A program made the translations under genes and the position numbers. Positions 11,271-24,462 of a DNA stretch of 64,000 bases are shown one piece after another; positions within the stretch are counted from its first letter, which is position 1, and the number at the start of each line of letters is the position of its first letter. The stretch lies in contig NC_081415.1 in assembly GCF_030272615.1 (NCBI RefSeq), forward strand, positions 625,395,740 to 625,459,739, read 5' to 3'. The notes under the pieces were generated by a model. That model was not told the DNA's origin. It ran no database searches and was given only the letters and a program-made list of their open reading frames with translations. Origin of the DNA: Cryptomeria japonica (Eukaryota > Streptophyta > Pinopsida > Cupressales > Cupressaceae).

Positions 11271-14200
11271 ATATGACCGCTAACGACACAATTTGGTGTC
11301 TTAAGGGGTCCTATGGTGTTGTTAGGGGTCATATGGTGTCTTGGGACACCATAGGACCCCTTAAGACACCAAATCATGTTGTTAGGGGTCATATGGTGTC
11401 CTAAGGGATCATATGGTATCCCATGAACCCTTATGACCTCTTAGGACACCATATGACCCCTAATTACACCATATTGGGTCGCTTTGGGTCATATTGTGTC
11501 CGAAGGGGTCATATTATGTTGTAAGGGGTCATGTGGTGTCCACCCCTAATTACACCATATTGGGTCGCTTTGGGTCATATTGTGTCCAAAGGGGTCATAT
11601 TGTGTCCTAAGGGGTCATGTGGTGTCCCAAGACACCACATGACCCCTTAGGACACAATATGACCCCTTCAGACACAATATGACCCAAAGTGACCCAATCA
11701 TATTGTGTCCGAAGGGGTCATATTGTGTCCTAAGGGGTCATGTGGTGTCCCAAGACACCACATGACCCCTTAGGACACAATATGACCCCTTCGGACATAA
11801 TATGACCCAAAGCAACCCAATATGGTGTAATTAGGGGTCATATGGTGTCCTAAGAGGTCATAAGGGTTCATGGGACACCATATGATCCCTTAAGACACCA
11901 TATAACCCTTAACGACATGATTTGGCTTCTTAAGGGGTCCTATGGTGTCCCAAGACACTAGATGACCCCTAACGACACCATAGGACCCCTTAAGACACCA
12001 AATTATGTCGTTAGGGGTCATATTCTCTCTCTCTCTCTCCCAAGACACCATATGACCCCTATGGACACCATATGACACCTAACGACACCATAGGACCCCT
12101 TAAGAAACCAAATCATGTTGTTAGGGGTCATATTGTGTCTTATGGGGTCGTAGGACACAATATGACCCCTAACGACATGATTTAGTGTCTTAAGGGGTCC
12201 TATGGTGTTGTTAGGGGTCATATGGTGTCCCATGAACCCTTTTGACCTCTTAGGACACCATATGACCCTTAATGACACCATATTGGGTCGCTTCGGGTCA
12301 TATTGTAGGGAAAAGGGGTCATATTGTGTCCTAAGGGGTCTTATGGTGTCCCAAGACACCACATGACCCCTAACAACACCATATGACCCCTTAAGACAAC
12401 AAATCATGTTGTTAGGGGTCATATTGTTTCTTACGGGGTCGTAGGACACAATATGACCACTAACAACATAATTTGGTGTCTTAAGGGGGGTCATGTGGTG
12501 TCCCATGAACCCTTACGACCTCATAGGACACCATACAACCCCTAATGACACCATATTGGGTCACTTTGGGTCATATTGTGTCCTAAGGGGTCATATTGTG
12601 TCCTAATGGGTCCTATGGTGTCCCAAGACACCATATGACCCCTATGGACACCGTATGACCCCTAACAACACCATAAGACCCCTTAAGACACCAAATCATG
12701 TCGTTAGGGGTCATATTATGTCTGACGAGGTCGTATGACACAATATGACCCCTAACAACATGATTTGGTGTCTTAAGTGGTCATATGGTGTCGTTAGGGG
12801 TCATAGGGTGCCCATAGGGTTCATATGGTGTCCCATGAACCCTTATGACCTCTTAGAACACCATATGACCCCTAATGACACCATATTGGGTCGCTTTGGG
12901 TCATATTGTAGGGAAAAGGGGTCATATTGTGTCCTAAGGGGTCCTATGGTGTCCCAAGACACCATATGACCCCTATGGACACCGTATGACCCCTATCAAC
13001 ACCATAGGACCCCTTAAAACACCAAATCATGTCGTTAGGGGTCATATTGTGTCTTATGGGGTTGTAGGACATAATATGACCCCTAACGACATAATTTGGT
13101 GTCTTAAGGGGTCCTATGGTGTCGTTAGGGGTCATAGGGTGTCCATAGGGGTCATATGGTGTCCCATGAACCCTTATGACCTCTTAGGACACCGTATGAC
13201 CCCTAATGACACCATATTGGGCCACTTTGGGTCATATTATAGGGAAAAGCGGCCATATTGTGTCCTAAGGGGTCCTATGGTGTCCCAAGAGACCATATGA
13301 CCCCTATGGACACCCTATGACCTCTAATGACACCATAAGACCCCTTAAGACACCAAATTATGTCATTAGGGGTCATATTGTGTCTTATGGGGTTGCATGA
13401 CACAATATGACCACTAAGGACATGATTTGGTGTCTTAAGGGGTCCTATGGTGTCCTTAGGGGTCGTATGGTGTCAATAGGGGTCGTATGTTGTCCCATGA
13501 ACCCTTATGAACTCTTAGGACACCATATCACCCCTAATGACACCATATTGGGTCCTAAGGGGTCCTATGGTGTCCCAAGACACCATATGACCCCTATGGA
13601 TACTGTAAGAACCCTAACGACACCATAAGACCCCTTAAGACACCAAATCATGTCGTTAGGGGTCATATTGTGTCTTACGGGGTCGTAGGACATAATATGA
13701 CCCCTAACGACATGATTTGGTGTCTTAAGGGGTCCTATGGTGTTGTTAGGGGTCATATGGTGTCCCATGAACTGTTATGACCTCTTAGGACACCATATGA
13801 CCCCTAATGACACCATATTGGGTTGTTTTGGGTCATATTGTGTCCTTAGGGGTCATATTGTGTCCTAAGGGATCCTATGTTGTCCCAAGACACCATATGA
13901 CCACTATGGACATCGTATGACACCTAACGACACCATAAGACCCCTTAAGACACCAAATCATGTCGTTAGGGGTCATATTATGTCTTACAGGGTCTTATGA
14001 CACAATATGACCCCTAATGACATGATTTGGTATCTTAAGGGGTCCTATGGTATCGTTAGGGTCATAGGGTGTCCATAGGGGTCATATGGTGTCCCATGAA
14101 CCCTTATGACCTCTTAGGACACCATATGACCCCTAATGACACCATATTGGGTCACTTTGGGTCATATTGTGTCCTAAGGGGTCGTATGGTGTCGCAAGAC

Positions 14201-15212
14201 ACCATATGACCCCTATGGACACCGTATGATGCCTAACGACACCATAAGACCCCTTAAGACACCAAATCATGTCGTTAGGGGTCATATTGTGTCCTGTGAC
14301 CCTGTAAGACACAATATGACCCCTAATGACATGATTTGGTGTCTAAAGAGGTCTTATGGTGTTGTTAGGGGTCATACGGTGTCCGTAGGGGTCATATGGT
14401 GTCCCATGAACCCTTATGACCTCTTAGGACACCATATGACCCCTAATGACACCATATTGGGTCGCTTTGGGTCATATTGTGTCCTAAGGGGTCATATTGT
14501 GTCCTAAGGGGTCCTATGGTGTCCCAAGACACCATATGACCCCTAACAACACCATAAGATCCCTTAAGACACCAAATCATGTCATTAGGGGTCATATTAT
14601 GTCTTATGGGGTCGTAGGACACAATATGACCCCTAACAACATGATTTGGTGTCTTAAGGGGTCCTATGGTGTCGTTAGGGGTCATAGGGTGTCCATAGGG
14701 GTCATATGGTGTCCCATGAACACTTATGACCTCTTGGGACACCATATGACCCCTAATGACACCATATTGGGTCACTTTGGGTCATATTGTGTCCTAGGGG
14801 GTCCTATGGTGTCTGAAGACACCATATGATCCCTATGGACACCCTATGACCCCCAATGACACCATAAGACCCCTTAAGACATGAAATCATGTTGTTAGGG
14901 TTCATATTGTGTCTTACCGGGTCACAGGACACAATATGACCCCTAACAACATGATTTGGAGTCTTAAGGGGTCCTATGGTGTCGTTAGGGGTCATATGGT
15001 GTCCATAGGGGTCATATGGTTTCCCATGAACCCTTATAACCTCTTAGGACACCATATGACCCCTAATGACACCATATTGGGTCTCTTTGGGTCATATTGT
15101 GTCCTAAGGGGTCCTATGGTGTCCCAAGACACCATATGACCCCTATGGACACTGTATGACCCCTAACGACACCATATTGTGTCCTAAGTGGTTGTATTGT
15201 GTCTTACAAGGT
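11271..15212. repeat. Palindromic 20-bp satellite, block 2, with 310-331 bp higher-order units
   Basis: Nearly 4 kb of TCATATGGTGTCCTAAGGGG-type monomers in alternating orientation. A landmark, TCCCATGAACCCTTATGACC, recurs at 12831, 13162, 13493, 13763, 14092, 14402, 14712 and 15022. The spacings are 331, 331, 270, 329, 310, 310 and 310 bp, which differ by multiples of about 20 bp. The array therefore expanded as multi-monomer units. A short CT run sits inside at about 12024-12040. Met-Thr-Pro-Asn frames within it are repeat translations. Confidence 0.95.
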
Positions 15213-15271
15213 CATCTCTCTCATCTCTCTCTCTCTCTCTCTCCTTTTCTCCCTCTCTCTCTCTCTCTCTA
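15213..15271. repeat. (CT)n microsatellite closing satellite block 2
   Basis: Runs of CTCTCT broken by CCTTTTCTCCC. With the GA tract at 10873 it brackets the satellite block in inverted orientation. Confidence 0.9.
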
Positions 15272-15284
15272 TAAAATATGACTA

Positions 15285-15448
15285 ATAAAATCTGATATCC
15301 GATTTAATCAGATATCGGATTTCTGCAATGTGGCAGTTTACTAAATAAATGGCAGCAACAGGAATTTTTTTGGGGACTGCAAATTTTTGTACTAAAATTG
15401 GATATCGGATAAAATCTGATATTCAATTTTATCTGATATCTGATTTTT
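15285..15448. repeat. Left cluster of GATATC-centred subterminal motifs
   Basis: Five copies of a near-palindrome of the type AATCNGATATCNGATT lie at 15289-15304, 15306-15322, 15396-15412, 15414-15427 and 15432-15446. Four similar copies lie at 31484-31849. Clustered short motifs near both ends are typical of binding sites for transposon-encoded proteins in large plant DNA transposons. The exact terminus and target duplication could not be fixed. Confidence 0.6.
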
Positions 15449-15614
15449 GTACAGAAAATTGAGAAAAAAAGGGTTTGTGGGCCATTCTGTAGATTCCAAC
15501 GGCCCGCAGTCTGCATATATTTTGTTTTCTGTCGAGGATCATGAGTTTTCAGATAGCTAGAGACAAAGTTTTGCTTTTGGGAGATTCTTAAAGTGAATAC
15601 TTACATTGTCAATC

Positions 15615-17801
15615 ATGAAGGAGCATGTGTGGAGGGAAATGGGGAGTAGTAGTTGTCTGAAGTCTAAATGCAAAAGAAAACTTTCAAATGACCAAATTGA
15701 TGTTTATAGAGAAAGAGATAGAGAATGTCATAGGAGGAGAAGACAAGGTATGTTAAATATTGCTAATGTTACCTCAACTGAAGAGAAATTGAATTTGAAA
15801 ATGTGCCACAAGTTATTGAAAATAAAAATGTAGATTTTGAAAGTGAAAATATTGAAAATTTTGAAAATGTTGAAAGTGATAATGAAAATGCTCAACATGT
15901 GGAAAATTTTGACATAGAAGGTGAAAATGTGGAAAACTTTAATGTTGAAGGTGGAATTTCTCAACCAAGTGAACCATATGTAACACCTAATTACTTTAGA
16001 AATGAAGACCCTCTCATGGATGAAAGACAAATTCCAAATCCAAGACCTTCAAGAACCCCAAAATGGTTATTTGAAATCGATGAGAACATTATTGCGAATC
16101 TTGGAGGCAAGAGGTCAACAAGAACCATTCGGTTGTGGGCTACATAACTTTTCAATGAAAATTTTAGCAATAAGACATTGACCAAGCAATGCCAACTCTT
16201 GCAAGATCTATTTTTATGCCCTAGAGATGATGGCTACTATTTCTATAGAAATGATTGTTTGAATGAGAAGTGCTCAGAATGTGGTGGGTTGTCAAAGTTT
16301 GTTTCATGTTTTCATGAGGGAAGCGAACACGAGTTTGGAAATAATTATGTTGAGAAAAAAATATATGAGACAGTGAAATATACTTTGAAGAGTGGAGGTG
16401 AAGGTTCTAGATGCGAATATTTCTCAAGAGAAGTGAGTATTGCTGATTTTATTTTGGATTTTAAGGAAAATCTTTTCTGCAAGTATGCAAGGAATGCCCA
16501 TAGGTCTCAGTGGTTGGATCAACAGTTTAGGATGTGTAAGAACTCTTTCCCAATTGGCACTATTGTATTAGTGGTTGATTTTGCAGAGAACTATACATTG
16601 CAACCATAGAATGAGGTACAGTCTCAGTACTACAATTCAGTCCAAATTGCTATTTTTGTTCACATTACATATAGACATGCTCCTGATAGTATAGAAGAGG
16701 ATAGGAAGATAATCAGGGAGTATATTTTTATATGAGTGATGATAGATCACACTCCTCCGAGTATGTGCAATATTCTTTCAAGAATTTTTTTGACTTCTTG
16801 CATGAGAAAGATATTGCAATTGACTGACATATAATATGGTCAGATAACTGTACAGGTCAATTCAAGAATGGCCGTATGTTTTATTGGTTGAGTAGAATGC
16901 ATGTGGAGAGGCATAAACCTCATATTTGGTGTTTTTTTGAGGTAGGGCATTGGAAGGGAGAGCATGATGGAGCAGGTGCATGTTTGAAGAGAGCTCTATT
17001 TAAGGAGCAATTGAGGATTTCAGGTGCAAATTTCTCTGATTTACATTCTATTGTTGATTGTTGTAGTTCAGCATTGTCACATGGAGGTACTCTTGATTCA
17101 GTAGTGAGCAGATTCTTTTGGTTGGTTGAGGAGGGAATAGTGGGAGATAGATTGGATTGTCAACAATTAAAGATTCTTAAAAAATGCATTCATTTCTTAG
17201 CTCAGATGCAAGTACATGGACCATTTGGACATGAGCATTGGCTTGTTTTTATCAGAGTTGTGTTCGGTGTGATTGGAATCAGTGCGAGTCAAGTGACTGG
17301 GTTGATAAGTGGGTTCCCCACTATCTAACTCCTTTATCTCAAACAATATCCTCGTCAAATGATGACATGGTAAGTTCACTTGAGTATGATCGTCTATTAG
17401 ATCTTGTATAGCCAGGACATGTTTTTGCAGTTGTTGCACCATAAGGGAATGAAGAGAGAACATAATATTGGTTGGCACGATGTGTATAGGGAAAACAAAA
17501 GCTAACACAACCAGTGACAGATGATGACGGGTTCACATATCCTACAGGTTTAGTTGTTGTTGTGGGAACTTGGTTGCGAACATACATGATTAGAAAGAAT
17601 GGCATACCTGCATTTGAAGACTATGAGAGACACAAAACCATTATAATGTATTCACACTTTATTATAGCTACATATGTCAAGTTGTTGAAGCATCAAGAAA
17701 AACCAAAGACCAAAGAGCTATGGACAGTGAGTACTACTGATCATGAAGCAATACTGGATACTCTTAAACAAAGAGATGACCCTTCAAGCACACCAGAGTA
17801 G
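15615..17801 (+). pseudogene. DDE-transposase-like protein, decayed
   Basis: The first ATG is at 15615. The N-terminal part is basic (KRKLSNDQIDVYRERDRE), followed by an acidic Asn/Glu-rich repeat region (15803-15950). The core shows paired Cys motifs (CLNEKCSECGG), then VLVVDFAENY near 16566-16594, WSDNCTGQFKN at about 16837-16870, and FFEVGHWKGEHDGAGACLKR near 16930-16999. The spaced acidic residues in hydrophobic strands fit an RNase H-fold DDE/D recombinase, and this combination resembles uncharacterised transposon-derived proteins common in invertebrates. Stops at 16145, 16607 and about 16824, and frame changes near 15800, 16730 and 17300, plus four more stops in 17400-17510, show it is dead. 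Several stops fit CAG/CAA or TGG changed by C-to-T. The exact superfamily is not certain. Confidence 0.6.
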
Positions 17802-18820
17802 TAGGTCTTTAATGGTGCCTTATTTTGTTTATCATGCATTTCATTTCGAACAATGATCATTAAACCTTAATGATCAAGTTTGTTAGGTGTATATTAAGGA
17901 TGTGTTGAAAATGTAGGTCTATTGATGAACGTTTTTTTTTGGCAAAATGGTTTTTGCATGCACATAGCAAGTACATGATATAATTAGAAGGGACGTATTT
18001 TTGCAACATGACTTATTATCATGCATTTGATGAGCTTTACAATTTTTTTTATTAGAGAACACTATCTGACAATTTTTGATGATATACAATAGTACATCAC
18101 ATTATGATTTTTGATGATATACAGGTTCATGCTAGATCATTCACCGTTGACAAGACCCTCTCTTGGTGATGGTACATATTCTTTTGTGCATTAATGAGAT
18201 AAAATTTTGTGCATAAACATTAAGTCAAGTGAATGTATTGCTATTTAGAAATGACCATATCTACCATCATCTTCAACCATGTAGAGAAATGCAGTGAGAA
18301 GGGCTTTAATCAACATGTGTCTTTCTTCAAAGTTATGCTTGTATACTTTGTAGAGAAACTGGTAAGTTTCAAAATTATACAATCTTGTGTGTTTTAAAAA
18401 ATGTTTGAAATGATCTATTTATAATGTGCCAAACTAATTTGTATTGGTCTTCATTTATATACAAGCATTGCTGTACGCAAGCTTTTCTCTTAGGACATGA
18501 GGATGTTAGATGTAGATGAAGTGGGATGTTCTATTTGTATATGGATGTGAATTGATGTAACATTGTTATGATGATATACAATGTCCATGAGCAAATTATG
18601 TGTATACAATACATGGAAATATTCATGATCATTATGTGTCTATAGTGTAATGCTTGGATATTTTGATGATATGAAATGTCCATGAAAAAAAAAATCATGT
18701 TTGCATATCCCTTCATGGAAGTCACATGCAAGTGTAATGGTAATTATGTGTATACAATACATGGAAATATTCATGATCATTATGTGTCTATAGTGTAATC
18801 CTTGTTTATATAAAATTTTA
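17802..18820. other. Non-coding spacer with short direct repeats
   Basis: AT-rich DNA after the transposase-like gene. A segment of about 50 bp beginning TGTGTATACAATACATGGAA occurs at 18598-18650 and again at 18747-18799. No convincing coding frame was seen. Confidence 0.6.
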
Positions 18821-21800
18821 GCGCTCAAGGCATGAAGTCGGTAGGGTATGATCCCAAGCGTTCGATCGAGTGGGGGGGAAAAATAGGAGCATGCGTAGGG
18901 TAATAATGCCTAACTAGACATGTTGAAGCTGATGGTTCATCATCGTGATGAGAAGAACAAGAAATCGGCCATGTGACAACATTCCATTGAGTGAGACTGA
19001 TGATTTTTTTGAAAACCAAAAAATTGCTGCCCTAATAAAATCGTAGGGTAACTTGAAAAACTAAGATAGGCTTTTGTAGGGACCCCTCTCATGGCCCCAT
19101 AGGTTCAAACTGATCATTCGCAGGTGCCATAGATTCTGAGTTAGGGCTCACCAAAGTTTGATAATTTTGAGCACTTAGGGCGCTCAAGGGATGACGTCGG
19201 TAGGGTATGACCCCGAGCGTTCGATTGAGTGGGGGGGCAAAATAGGAGCATGCGTAGGGTAATAATTCCTAACTAGACATGTCAGAGCTGATGGTTCCTC
19301 ATCCCAACGAGCAGAATGAAAAATCGGCCACGTGACAACATTCCGTTGAGTGAGATTAACGATTTTTTTGCCAACCGAAAAATTGCTGCCCTAATAAAAC
19401 CATAGTGCAACTTGAAAAACTGAGATAGGCTTTTGTAGGGACCCCTATCATGGCCCCGTAAGTTCAAATAGATCATTCATAGGTGCCATAGATTCCAAGG
19501 TAGGTCCCATCAAAGTTTGACAATTTTGAGCACCTAGGGCGCTCAAGGGACGACACCAATAGGGTATGACCCTGAGCATTTGATCGAGTGGGGGGGGCAA
19601 AATAGGGGCATGCGTAGGGTAATAATTGAAAATATGAGATAGGCTTTTGTAGGGACCCCTCTTGTGGCCCCGTAGGTTCAAACGGATTGTTCGCAGGTGC
19701 CACAGATTCTGAGTTAGGGCCCAACAAAGTTTGATAATTTTGAGCACTTAGGGCGCTCAAGGGACGACGCCAGTAGGGTATGACCCCGAGCATTCGATTG
19801 AGTGGGGGGGAAAAATAGGAGCATGCATAGGGTAATAATGCCTAACTGGACATGTTGGAGCTGATGGTTCATCATTGCGACGAGCAGAACAAGAAATCGA
19901 CCATGCGACAACATTCCATTGAGTGAGACTGATGATTTTTTTGCCAACCGAAAAATTGCTGCCCTAATAAAACCGTAGGGAAAATTGAAAAATAGAGATA
20001 GGCTTTTGTAGGGACCCCTCTCATGGCCCCATAGGTTCAAATGGATCATTTGTAGGTGCCACAGATTCTAAGTTAGGGCCCATCAAAGTTTGACAATTTT
20101 GAGCACTTAGGGTGCTCAAGGGACGACGCCGGTAGGGTATGACCCTGAGCGTTTGATCAAGTGGGGGGGAAAAATAGGAGCATGCATAGGGTAATAATTC
20201 CTAACTAGACATGTCAGAGCTGACGGTTCCTCATCGCGACGAGCAGAACAAGAAATCAGCCACGCGACAACATTTCGTTGAGTGAGACTGACGATTTTTT
20301 CGCCAACCAAAAAATTGCTGCCCTAATAAAACCGTAGTGCAACTTGAAAAACCGAGATAGGATTTTGTAGGGACCCCTATCATGGCCCCATAGGTTCAAA
20401 TGGATCATTCATAGGTGCCACATATTCCAAGGTAGGTCCCGTCAAAGTTTGACAATTTTGAGCACTTAGGGCGCTCAAGGGACGACACCGGTAGGGTATG
20501 ACCCCAAGCATTTGATCAAGTGGGGGGGAAAAATAGGAGCATGCATAGGGTAATAATGCCTAACTGCACATGTTGGAGCTGTCAGTTCATCATTGCAATG
20601 AGCAAAATGAGAAATCGGCCACATGACAACATTCCATTGAGTCAGACTAATGATTTTTTCACCAACCGAAAAATTGCTACCTTAATAAAACCGTAGGGAT
20701 AATTGAAAAAATGAGATAGGCTTTTGTAGGGACCCCTCTCATGGCCCCATAAGTTCAAACAGATCATTCGCAAGTGCCATAGTTTCCAAGTTAGGGCTCG
20801 TCAAAGTTTGATAATTTAGGACGACGCCGGTAGGGTATGACCCTGAGCGTTCGATCGAGTGGGCAGGAAAAATAGAAGCATGCGTAGGGTAATAATGCCT
20901 AACTAGACATGTCAAAGCTGACGGTTCATCATCGCGATGAGTAGAATGAGAAATCGGCCATGCTACAACATTCCATTGAGTGAGATTGACGATTTTTTTG
21001 CCAACCAAAAAATTGCTGCCCTAATAAAACCATAGAGCAACTTGAAAAAATGAGATAGGCTTTTGTAGGGACCCCTATTGTGCCCTCGTAGGTTCAAATA
21101 GATTGTTTGTAGGTGCCATGGATTCTGAGTTAGGGCCCATCAAAGTTTGATAATTTTGAGCACTTAGGGTGTTCAAGGGATGACGCCGGTAGGGTATGAC
21201 CCTGAGTGTTCGATCAAGTGGAGGGGCAAAATAGGAGCATGCATAGGGTAATAATTCCTAACTGGACATGTTAGAGCTGATAGTTCCTCATCGCGATGAG
21301 CAGAACGAGGAATCGGCCACACGACAACATTCCTTTGAGTGAGACTGATGATTTTTTCGCCAACCAAAAAATTGCTGCCCTAATAAAACTGTAGGGCAAC
21401 TTGAAAAACCGAGATAGGATTTTGTAGGGACCCCTATCATGGCCTTGTAGGTTAAAATGGATCATTCGCAGGTGCCACAGATTCCAAGGTAGGTCCCATC
21501 AAAGTTTAACAATTTTGAGCACTTATGGTGCTCAAGGGACGATGCTGGTAGGGTATGACCCCAAGTGTTTGATCAAGTGGGGGGGAAAAATAGGAGCATG
21601 TGTAAGGTAATAATTCCTAACTAGACATGTCAGAGTTGATGGTTCATCATTGCGATGAGCAGAATGAGAAATCAGCCACGTGACAACATTCCATTGAGTG
21701 AGATTGATGATTTTTTCGCCAACAAAAAAATTGCTTCCCTAGTAAAACCATAGAGTAACTTGAAAAACTAAGATAGGATTTTGTAGGGACCCCTCTTGTG

Positions 21801-22323
21801 GCCCCGTAGGTTCAAATGAATCATTCACAGGTGCCATAGATTTCAAGTTCAGGCCCGTCAAAGTCTGACAATTTTGAGCACTTAGGGCGCTCAAGGGACA
21901 ACGCCAGTACGGTATGACCCCGAGCGTTCGATCGAGTGGGGGGGGAAAATAGGAGCATGCGTAGGGTAATAATGCCTAACTGGACATGTCAGAGCCGACG
22001 GTTCATCATCACGATGAGCAAAACGAGAAATTGACCACGCAACAACATTCCGAGTGAGACTGACGATTTTTTTGCCAACCAAAAAATTGCTGCCCTAATA
22101 AAACCGTAGGGCAACTTGAAAAAATGAGATAGGCTTTTGTAGGGACCCCTCTCATGGCCTTGTAGGTTCAAATGGATTGTTTGTAGGTGCCACGGATTCC
22201 AAGTTAGGGTCTGTGAAAGTTTGACAATTTTGAGCACTTAGGGCGCTCAAGGGACGACGTCGGTAGGGTATGACCCCGAGCGTTCGATCGAGTGGGGGGG
22301 AAAAATAGGAGCATGTGTAGGGT
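18821..22323. repeat. 359-bp tandem array, about ten units, trimeric higher-order structure
   Basis: Units begin near GCGCTCAAGGG at 18821, 19180, 19539, 19753, 20112, 20471, about 20812, 21169, 21528, 21887 and 22243, mostly 359 bp apart. The unit at 19539 lacks about 145 bp and the one at 20812 lacks about 20 bp. Units 2, 5 and 8 share private variants (TTCCTCATC, GACCCCTATCATGG, CCAAGGTAGGTCCC), so the array grew as three-unit blocks of about 1,077 bp. It is richer in GC and CpG than its surroundings. Minus-strand frames of about 64 codons recur in each unit but contain no recognisable domain. Confidence 0.95.
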
Positions 22324-22673
22324 ATTGTTCATTAAATGAATTGTATTGTTCATTATAAAAACAACACTTATGATGAAATGAAATGAATTGTATTGTTCAT
22401 TAAATAGCCATTATTAACCATTGTTAATTATTGGAATGAAGATTAAAGATTTCCATGATAACACCACGCACAAATGAGCAACAATTTATATGATCAAATA
22501 TCAACTTTTTTATATATAAAAATGTCAAATGATTACAAATGTATGTCCATACACAAATATGGCATAAACGCCAACTGAAACAAAATGTATGTCTAAATAC
22601 GTGAATGTATGTCCATATACAAAATATACATGCCAACTAGACATGTAAGCATCCCAAAACTATCTTTAACATC
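22324..22673. other. AT-rich spacer, probable 3' region of the spliced pseudogene
   Basis: Contains GAATTGTATTGTTCATTA twice (about 22330-22350 and 22385-22405). No coding signal was seen. By position it would hold the 3' untranslated region of the minus-strand gene ending at 22674. Confidence 0.4.
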
Positions 22674-24457
22674 CTAAGCTACTGATGGATCATCAAAATC
22701 GATCCTCTTCATCGCACTACTTGGCTCTGAAGGATCCTACACAAGAAAAACAAACCACGATTAATATTAGTTATATTATATAATTCACATTCAAAAAGTT
22801 AACATAAAAATGAGCCATAATTGAACTATTCATGTTTACCTCATCTCCACGTTTTCTCTTCAGCTTTGCAGGACTCTTGATGTATGTCTTCGGTAGAGGA
22901 GGTATGTTTTGAATATTTTCATACACAACCTACATATGTTCAGAAACATGACATTGATACAAGCTAGCATATAATTGTCACTGATAATAACAAATTATAT
23001 CTACTAATCAAAAAATAAAATAAACACACATCTACTCGAGGCATCTCTTCTTCTTCTTCAGGTATACTGGGTGTAGTCATCAAGGATGTGAAGCCAAGAA
23101 TTCTCTGTATATATACACAACAAGTATATGAAACTATCAATCTATGTCTAGACATGTATAATCACTATAAGTTATTTAAACTATTCATTCAATCATATTT
23201 GCATTCAATTACCTTTCCCTTGTCTCCAACTGCACTACGAGATCCTAAATCACACTGCCCTGCACTCATGCTTCTTGTGCCCTACAAGAGTAAAATAAGA
23301 TATACATGCAAGTTACTACATAATCTAATTAATACCAATATAAATGATGAGCATGCATGTACAATAAAATACAAATGTCTAGGTGCAATAATATATGTAC
23401 CGTCAAGCTATCAAGGCCAAATGAAATGGCCAACAAGGTGCCCTCCTGAATCTGTCTCAACTCATCCTCGATCATCAACTGTTAAATAGACTATGTAAAT
23501 AAAAATTAGTACTTAATATTATCTAATTTATAAATATTTAATTAAAATATAACATGAACTGTGAAAACATAGATCTTACCAATACATCATCAATGTATGA
23601 TGATGGTGCCTCCTTGCCTCTAGCATGTGAGGACTACTTAGGGTATCCTCCAGTTTGTGTAATAACATCTGGTGCATCATGCATCTCATTCACCTCATAA
23701 TCTGCACTGTCCATAGGAGGATCAACGGGCTGTCCAACTGGACCCAAGCATACGTACCCACACATGACACAACTATGGGGCATGCATATGTGTGGAGCCA
23801 AGGATGACATCTCACCAACACCAGATTCACCGCTACCATCAAGAGTAGGCTGAGTTACTGACGCAACCTGAGAAACCAAAAGGCTACTCAAAGAGTGAAT
23901 AGTCGATATGGTCCGTGAAGCTGCCTCATAAATGATATTAGGATGCTAAACTGCAGGTGGGGGATCAATAGGAGGAGGGGGGACATATGGGCCCTGGACT
24001 ACTCTAGTTGCCCCAGGTCTATTTTGGGGCATACCTAAACCTACACCCTCGAAAGGTTGGATGTCAAAGTAGTTCACATGTTTGTGTAAACAAACTCAAC
24101 ATACAATTTTTTTATGAAATAGAAGGGTATATCAAGATTTTTTTTGGGTGGTTTGTCAAAAACCATCCACCAACGATCCCAAAATTTTTTCACAATCCCA
24201 TCATTTGTGCACCATTTGATAGAAAGTTTTGTTTTTTTGGGATCTACGAGCTGACTAGTACGGGGATTGACAAACAATGAGGTGATTTCGGCTTTGGATA
24301 TCTCAAGATCCTTGATATCCTTATACGAAAAGCCATTTGCATATTTTTCCTTCATAGAATCTCACCACAATAGGGCACCATCATGCTCCTCAGTCATGGT
24401 TTCCATACTTTTTATGATCGACGTGAGAGGATCAAACAATGGGTTTAGATGAGGGAT

Positions 24458-24462
24458 CCTAC
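24458..24462. repeat. Copia-2 target-site duplication, left copy
   Basis: CCTAC directly precedes TGTTAGG. The same five bases follow the right LTR at 31133-31137. Five-base duplication is standard for copia integrase. Confidence 0.95.

Noticed and set aside
10738-11392. Two long Leu/Ser-rich frames on the minus strand
   Set aside because: They are translations of the GA microsatellite. The repeat is open in all frames and gives no domain.
11890-15139. Many overlapping frames with Met-Thr-Pro-Asn and Gly-Val-Val-Arg-Gly-His repeats
   Set aside because: The same peptide appears on both strands because the satellite is palindromic. The frames end at random monomer variants.
11271-15212. CRISPR-like array of short repeats
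   Set aside because: Repeats alternate in strand, vary in spacing, have no unique spacers, and the sequence is eukaryotic.
18825-22237. Repeated minus-strand frames of 62 to 111 codons in the 359-bp array
   Set aside because: They recur only because the unit recurs. Frame changes between units are not compensated and no domain is visible.
24362-24364. Stop codon in exon 1 as the real end of a shorter gene
   Set aside because: Coding composition continues beyond it in the same frame, and the downstream exons keep phase 0 and clean splice sites, so it is a later mutation.
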